IMG/VR virus record: IMGVR_UViG_3300047560_001406
Span: 1 to 64,000 of that record
Length of the DNA stretch: 64,000 nucleotides
Strand: one strand, 5' to 3'
Source of the DNA: a virus
The notes under the pieces were generated by a model. The model made no database searches, was not told the DNA's origin, and saw only the letters and a program-made list of their open reading frames with translations. Of the stretch, positions 60,887 to 64,000 are shown piece after piece. Made by a program: the position numbers and the translations under genes. Every line of letters begins with the position of its first letter. Position 1 is the first letter of the stretch.

Positions 60887-61287
60887 TATCGATCAGTTAC
60901 CTCTGCGATGATAGTCATAATTCCACGGCATACCGTCCAAACTACGACAGCATCGGAGAGCTGAACGTCAAAAATATCACCAGTCTGAAGCAGCTTGCAT
61001 TGTGCAGGCAAAAGCTTAACTGTGAACTCACCAGTGACATCAAATTCAGTTGCTTCTGGAGTAATTGAAAATAAAAGTTGAGTTCCTCTTCTAAAGTCTG
61101 CTTTAATAGTATAATCAGCAACAGTTATTGGGTTTGCTGAATCGTCTTCAACATAGCACTTAAAAGCAGCATAGTCACCCTTTACAGCTGTCCACCTAAC
61201 AATTGGTGGAGTAGCTCCAACCTCAATCTCACCAGCAGCATTAACTGCCTGAGTTGAAGTTGTGGTTGTTGTTCTCAATACTGTCAT
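60886..61287 (-). CDS. beta-sandwich structural protein (133 aa)
   Basis: The sequence VRWTAVKGDYAAFKCYVEDD, YTIKADFRRGTQLLFSITP and FDVQLSDAVVVWTVCRGIMTI reads as an Ig-like beta sandwich, like the N-terminal domain of baseplate upper proteins. An exact TATAAT is six bases before the ATG, indicating a leaderless transcript. Confidence 0.62.
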   Translation of the reverse strand: MTVLRTTTTTSTQAVNAAGEIEVGATPPIVRWTAVKGDYAAFKCYVEDDSANPITVADYTIKADFRRGTQLLFSITPEATEFDVTGEFTVKLLPAQCKLLQTGDIFDVQLSDAVVVWTVCRGIMTIIAEVTDR

Positions 61288-61293
61288 AGTTTT

Positions 61294-61299
61294 ATTATA
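61294..61299 (-). promoter_or_regulatory. -10 box of leaderless gene
   Basis: TATAAT-AAAACT-ATG: the six-base gap places transcription start at the start codon at 61287. The identical TATAAT-AAAACT-ATG element precedes the gene starting at 61825. Confidence 0.65.
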
Positions 61300-61306
61300 T
61301 CATTAA

Positions 61307-61825
61307 TTATGATAGACCAGCCTTAAGTGATCCCCATGTTGGACTTGACTTAGAGCCAACGATAATAGAGCCATTTAATGATGGGTGTACAACCGTAGCA
61401 ATAGCAGTTCCTAGTCCAGAAGCATCATCTGGGTCACTAGTGAGACCTCCAAATGCACCAACATATAAAACTTGTCCAGCTGAATATGATGATGTATTAA
61501 TATTATTTATAACTCCTGCTACAACAGCTACGCCAGTTGAAGATGCTGCAATATCTGATCTAACTAATCCCAAAATTGGTCCAGGGTGACTAACATCAAC
61601 CTTATTAATAAGAACATTGGTTCCATCGTGACCAACAACTCTTACTGGAGAACCTGCAGAGATTGTTGATGATGAAGAGTTTTTAACTGGAATATCAACA
61701 TACGATGCTTGTGGAAGAACAGCATCAAGTCTTTCGGTAAGTGTCTTGATATCCCCATGTACGTTAACTGCATCTCCAGATTGTGGAAATGGAAGTTCGT
61801 AATTAGTAGTTTTTCCTGTAGCCAT
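61307..61825 (-). CDS. fibre or decoration-like protein (172 aa)
   Basis: The N terminus (KTTNYELPFPQSGDAVNVHGDIKTLTERLD) is followed by a Ser/Ala/Val beta region with repeated IAASSTGVAVVAG-type strands. Its leaderless -10 element TATAAT-AAAACT-ATG is identical to that of the next gene. It is probably a virion surface protein. Confidence 0.65.
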   Translation of the reverse strand: MATGKTTNYELPFPQSGDAVNVHGDIKTLTERLDAVLPQASYVDIPVKNSSSSTISAGSPVRVVGHDGTNVLINKVDVSHPGPILGLVRSDIAASSTGVAVVAGVINNINTSSYSAGQVLYVGAFGGLTSDPDDASGLGTAIATVVHPSLNGSIIVGSKSSPTWGSLKAGLS

Positions 61826-61831
61826 AGTTTT

Positions 61832-61837
61832 ATTATA
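61832..61837 (-). promoter_or_regulatory. -10 box of leaderless gene
   Basis: TATAAT lies six bases before the ATG at 61825, with the same AAAACT spacer as the promoter at 61294-61299, and overlaps the last codons of the repeat protein gene. Confidence 0.65.
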
Positions 61838-61839
61838 CC

Positions 61840-62331
61840 TTATCTAAATCCAAATACTGAGAATGGAGAGAATCCAAACACTGAGAAGCTGAATCCAAAA
61901 ACAGTAAATGGAACGAATCCAAATACGCTAAAGCTGAATCCAAAAACAGTAAATGGAACGAATCCAAATACGCTAAAGCTGAAGCCAAAGACAGTAAATG
62001 GTACGAAACCAAACACATTGAATGGTGCAAAACCAAAGACACCAAAAGGAGAAAAACCAAAAACACCAAAAGGTGTAAAAGTAAATGTTCCATATGTAAG
62101 ATCTACATTTGACTCATACTCTGCTAGATTGCCAGCAGCAGGAACTTGAGATACAATTTTTCCATCTTTATCTTGATCAGATGCATCTGTATATGACTGT
62201 GCTGTCTCAGTACCGACTTTAAAACCATCAGAAACGATTCCATACTCAGCATTAGTTTTAGTCATACCAACATAGTTGGTAACAACTTTCATCCCCTTAG
62301 AAGATGCCCATAAGCCGAAAGAACCTAGCAT
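61840..62331 (-). CDS. PASTA-like domain plus Phe/Gly-rich C-terminal repeats
   Basis: The 163-residue protein has an N-terminal PASTA-like fold (about 16-80: VGMTKTNAEYGIVSDGFKVG, then KIVSQVPAAG and VDLTYG), the type that binds peptidoglycan. The second half is about ten copies of xPFxVFGF and SFSVFGF, including three 15-residue VPFTVFGFSFSVFGF units, and ends in the same SPFSVFGFR as the FN3 protein at 55620. It lacks a signal peptide, so a virion location is inferred. The PASTA-like head could target the host wall during adsorption. Confidence 0.75.
   Translation of the reverse strand: MLGSFGLWASSKGMKVVTNYVGMTKTNAEYGIVSDGFKVGTETAQSYTDASDQDKDGKIVSQVPAAGNLAEYESNVDLTYGTFTFTPFGVFGFSPFGVFGFAPFNVFGFVPFTVFGFSFSVFGFVPFTVFGFSFSVFGFVPFTVFGFSFSVFGFSPFSVFGFR
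61851..62077 (-). repeat. tandem repeats encoding xPFxVFGF / SFSVFGF units
   Basis: Repeat units of 24 and 21 bases lie head to tail; three 45-base copies (VPFTVFGFSFSVFGF) are nearly identical at the DNA level, indicating recent expansion. The same protein unit occurs in the repeat at 55623-55838, about 6 kb away. Confidence 0.85.
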
Positions 62332-62339
62332 CTATTTCC

Positions 62340-62987
62340 CTATGCCGTCAAATCACCGATAAGGAGCCAGGCATTTGTATCAATTTTAGTAAGTACTGCA
62401 CCTGAGTATCTTGAAGCGATTCTTCTGTTATCATTTTTGCTATACAGCGTTACAGTTCCAATTAATGGAGCTATAGAGACATTTCCAGACCCCATACGTA
62501 GAATCTCAACCTTCTGACCAATCTTAAATGAGTTAGAAGAATTCTCTGGAATGTATACTGTTGTATCTGTTGATTCAGAAATCTTAAGGCTATTACCTGC
62601 ATCTGATGCAACTAATGTATAAGAGTTTGCAGCAACTGCAGGTGATGTAAGAATAGCTGAGTCATTTGATGAACGCCATCTAGTTCCATCATAAAACTGA
62701 ATATCATTGATTGATGATCCATCTGCTGATTGTGCAACGAAACATACAAGACCAGTTACTGGAGATGTCAATGCTGCATCTCTAGCAGATGGGTTTGCAA
62801 AATTATTTATACCTGCTTTATCTTTTACCACTGTTTCAAACGTAACAGTGCTATCTGAAGAAAATGTTTGGTCTCCAGTCCAATTATAGTCTGCCGATGT
62901 ATTAACAGTTGCAACACCTGCAATAGGTCTCCAATTTGTACCATCAAATAGATATGCTACTTTTGGTTCAGAGCTGATATTTGCCAT
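62340..62987 (-). CDS. fibre protein with C-terminal module shared with 56457-58166
   Basis: From MANISSEPKVAYLFDG (TAATG overlap with the upstream stop) the product is 215 residues. It has small beta strands (IQFYDGTRWRSSND, VYIPENSSNSFKIGQKVEIL) and ends TNAWLLIGDLTA. The last 70 residues align with the end of the 569-residue fibre, so the two share a terminal beta domain, perhaps the receptor-facing tip or the trimerisation domain. Confidence 0.68.
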   Translation of the reverse strand: MANISSEPKVAYLFDGTNWRPIAGVATVNTSADYNWTGDQTFSSDSTVTFETVVKDKAGINNFANPSARDAALTSPVTGLVCFVAQSADGSSINDIQFYDGTRWRSSNDSAILTSPAVAANSYTLVASDAGNSLKISESTDTTVYIPENSSNSFKIGQKVEILRMGSGNVSIAPLIGTVTLYSKNDNRRIASRYSGAVLTKIDTNAWLLIGDLTA

Positions 62988-63445
62988 TAGCCAACCACCT
63001 TCCATGTAGATGTACCTGAATCATAAACTTTTAGTATTGGTGTTGATCCAGAAGAATCAATCCAAAGAAGACCATTTGTAAGTCCTAGTGTTGGTGCTGT
63101 AGCTTGATATATAGATACTGCTGCTGCAGGAACAAAATCTACAGCTGCACTAGATGACATCCAAATTTGACCAGTCTGCGGAGTAGAAGGCTCTGTACCA
63201 TATGAAGAACCAATTCCAGCAGCTGTGAGTGCATCAATTTCATCTTGCATCACTTTAATGTAACGTGCAATCGAAGGATTGGGAAGATTGTTAATAGCAC
63301 CAGATGCTGTTGGGTCAAACGTTGCTGAGCCATATAGGAATAGCTTTAGAGCAGCCTGGATATCGGCAGGATCTTCATATCCTGGAACTTTTGTATTATA
63401 TACTCCGCTTCCTTCAGCGGTACCGTCTATATTCTGTGCAGCCAT
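62987..63445 (-). CDS. structural protein (152 aa)
   Basis: The 152-residue protein has an N-terminal ADIQAALKLFLYGSATFDP helix and repeated short beta strands (TGQIWMSSSAAVDFVPAAAVSIYQAT, GLLWIDSSGSTPILKVYDS). It is translationally coupled to the next fibre gene. TATAAT (63462-63467) and AAAGGTG precede the ATG at 63445. A tail or fibre component is likely. Confidence 0.62.
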   Translation of the reverse strand: MAAQNIDGTAEGSGVYNTKVPGYEDPADIQAALKLFLYGSATFDPTASGAINNLPNPSIARYIKVMQDEIDALTAAGIGSSYGTEPSTPQTGQIWMSSSAAVDFVPAAAVSIYQATAPTLGLTNGLLWIDSSGSTPILKVYDSGTSTWKVVG

Positions 63446-63462
63446 TTTTTCACCTTTCTAAA

Positions 63463-64000
63463 TTATACCATAGTGATGAATAAATGAACATTCTTTTGAC
63501 CAGTTAGGCCAGTCCATTCTCCACCAGAAAACTCTGCTGCTCTAATCGTAATTGGCAGTGCTAAAACTTCCTCTGGGGATAGAGAAATATCTCCCAGAGT
63601 TATTGACGATGCAACTGGATTTTGATTTACGATTGAGTGTTGCACGTTAAAGCTTGATGATGTTGTATTTCCAATTTCAGATCCCTGACCCATAACGGAA
63701 ACAACTGGTATCCAAACCTCAACAGATCCATTTACAAAAGATAGCTGGTCATTCTTGCTAAACGTATTTGGATTAAGCTTGAAAATTGGTGACCATCCAT
63801 ATCCAGATGGCTTTGATACATATTGGTACATCCACTGATATTCATCATCTGATGGAAGTAGGTTTACGTACATATCATAAACTACTGGAGTTTGTGGAAG
63901 TGTAACTAGCGATGGCTTTCCTTGTCCATAAAGAATTACGCTACCACGATCACCTCTTTGTCCATAGTCAACAGCAATCTCAATATCTGTTGGTCCACCA
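63463..64000 (-). CDS. partial structural/fibre protein running off the right window edge
   Basis: The reading frame stays open through the window end, so the true start is outside; 178 codons are visible. The visible N-terminal part has a collagen-like GQRGDRGS stretch, then beta segments (WMYQYVSKPSGYGWSPIFKLNP, VEVWIPVVSVMGQGSEIG). An internal ATG at 63873 has no clear ribosome-binding site. It is likely the 3' part of a larger fibre gene. Confidence 0.72.
   Translation of the reverse strand, partial: GGPTDIEIAVDYGQRGDRGSVILYGQGKPSLVTLPQTPVVYDMYVNLLPSDDEYQWMYQYVSKPSGYGWSPIFKLNPNTFSKNDQLSFVNGSVEVWIPVVSVMGQGSEIGNTTSSSFNVQHSIVNQNPVASSITLGDISLSPEEVLALPITIRAAEFSGGEWTGLTGQKNVHLFITMV

Noticed and set aside
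55623-62077. Regular repeats that could be mistaken for CRISPR arrays
   Set aside because: Units are contiguous, encode octapeptides in frame, and have no unique spacers of constant length; no cas operon is present.
1-64000. Lysogeny or attachment functions
   Set aside because: No integrase, excisionase or convincing repressor appears, and no direct repeats at tRNA ends suggest an att site. The MerR-like and HTH proteins sit with replication and packaging genes.

Overview
The window is a stretch of a large tailed double-stranded DNA phage of siphovirus type (HK97-like capsid, no contractile-sheath gene). Every gene I can support lies on the minus strand, so transcription runs from high to low coordinates. 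There is no integrase, no convincing lysogeny repressor and no plus-strand gene. The DNA is AT-rich. Many genes start on -10 boxes that leave no room for a leader, adenosylcobalamin-dependent ribonucleotide reductase is present, and one secreted protein looks like an actinobacterial surface-layer protein. Together these suggest a phage of an aquatic actinobacterium, possibly of the freshwater Nanopelagicales type. The host assignment is inference.

Layout in transcription order (right to left). 64000-56457: ten receptor-binding, fibre and structural genes; the first is cut by the window edge. 61840-62331 and 55620-56432 encode PASTA-like and fibronectin-type-III proteins that end in the same Phe/Gly-rich octapeptide repeat. 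55564-53543: a translationally coupled cassette of three 2-oxoglutarate/Fe(II) oxygenase-like genes and one zinc-ribbon gene. 53527-49865: a 1220-residue LamG-like structural protein. 49846-44752: connector protein, portal, prohead protease with an internal scaffold start, and major capsid. 44751-40300: head-tail connectors, tail terminator, tail tube and two paralogous tail-assembly chaperones. 40281-25253: a 2328-residue tape measure, then distal tail, baseplate hub and minor tail proteins.

The genome then switches to replication and metabolism. 25248-21359: DNA-binding protein, two small proteins, DnaB-type helicase, CHC2/Toprim primase and ssDNA-binding protein. 21250-15985: DnaE-type polymerase, MazG, glutaredoxin, UvsX/RecA-type recombinase, zinc-ribbon and a probable nuclease. 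15977-14015: a double-domain and a single-domain 2OG oxygenase. 14025-10131: small conserved proteins, Cas4-like nuclease, RuvC-like resolvase, HTH, DUF3310-like protein, another 2OG oxygenase and small terminase. 10138-8360: large terminase. 8337-7336: secreted S-layer-like protein. 7168-5138: class II ribonucleotide reductase. 5032-487: a secreted PA14/coiled-coil protein, two holin-like proteins, a proteasome-beta-like N-terminal-threonine hydrolase, a 59-residue protein and a secreted subtilase. tRNA-Asn and tRNA-Gly close the window.

The replication genes form a near-complete replisome served by RNR, glutaredoxin and MazG. The exported or surface-acting set (subtilase, PA14 protein, S-layer mimic, holin-like proteins) sits together at the left. 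Perfect or near-perfect TTGACA-N17/18-TATAAT promoters sit before the major modules, and -10 boxes six or seven bases from ATG drive several probable leaderless genes. The most unusual features are the shared Phe/Gly repeat tails, the seven 2OG oxygenase domains (one tandem fusion), the proteasome-like hydrolase with a T1/D17/K33 triad, and an HTH gene whose start codon lies inside a consensus promoter.
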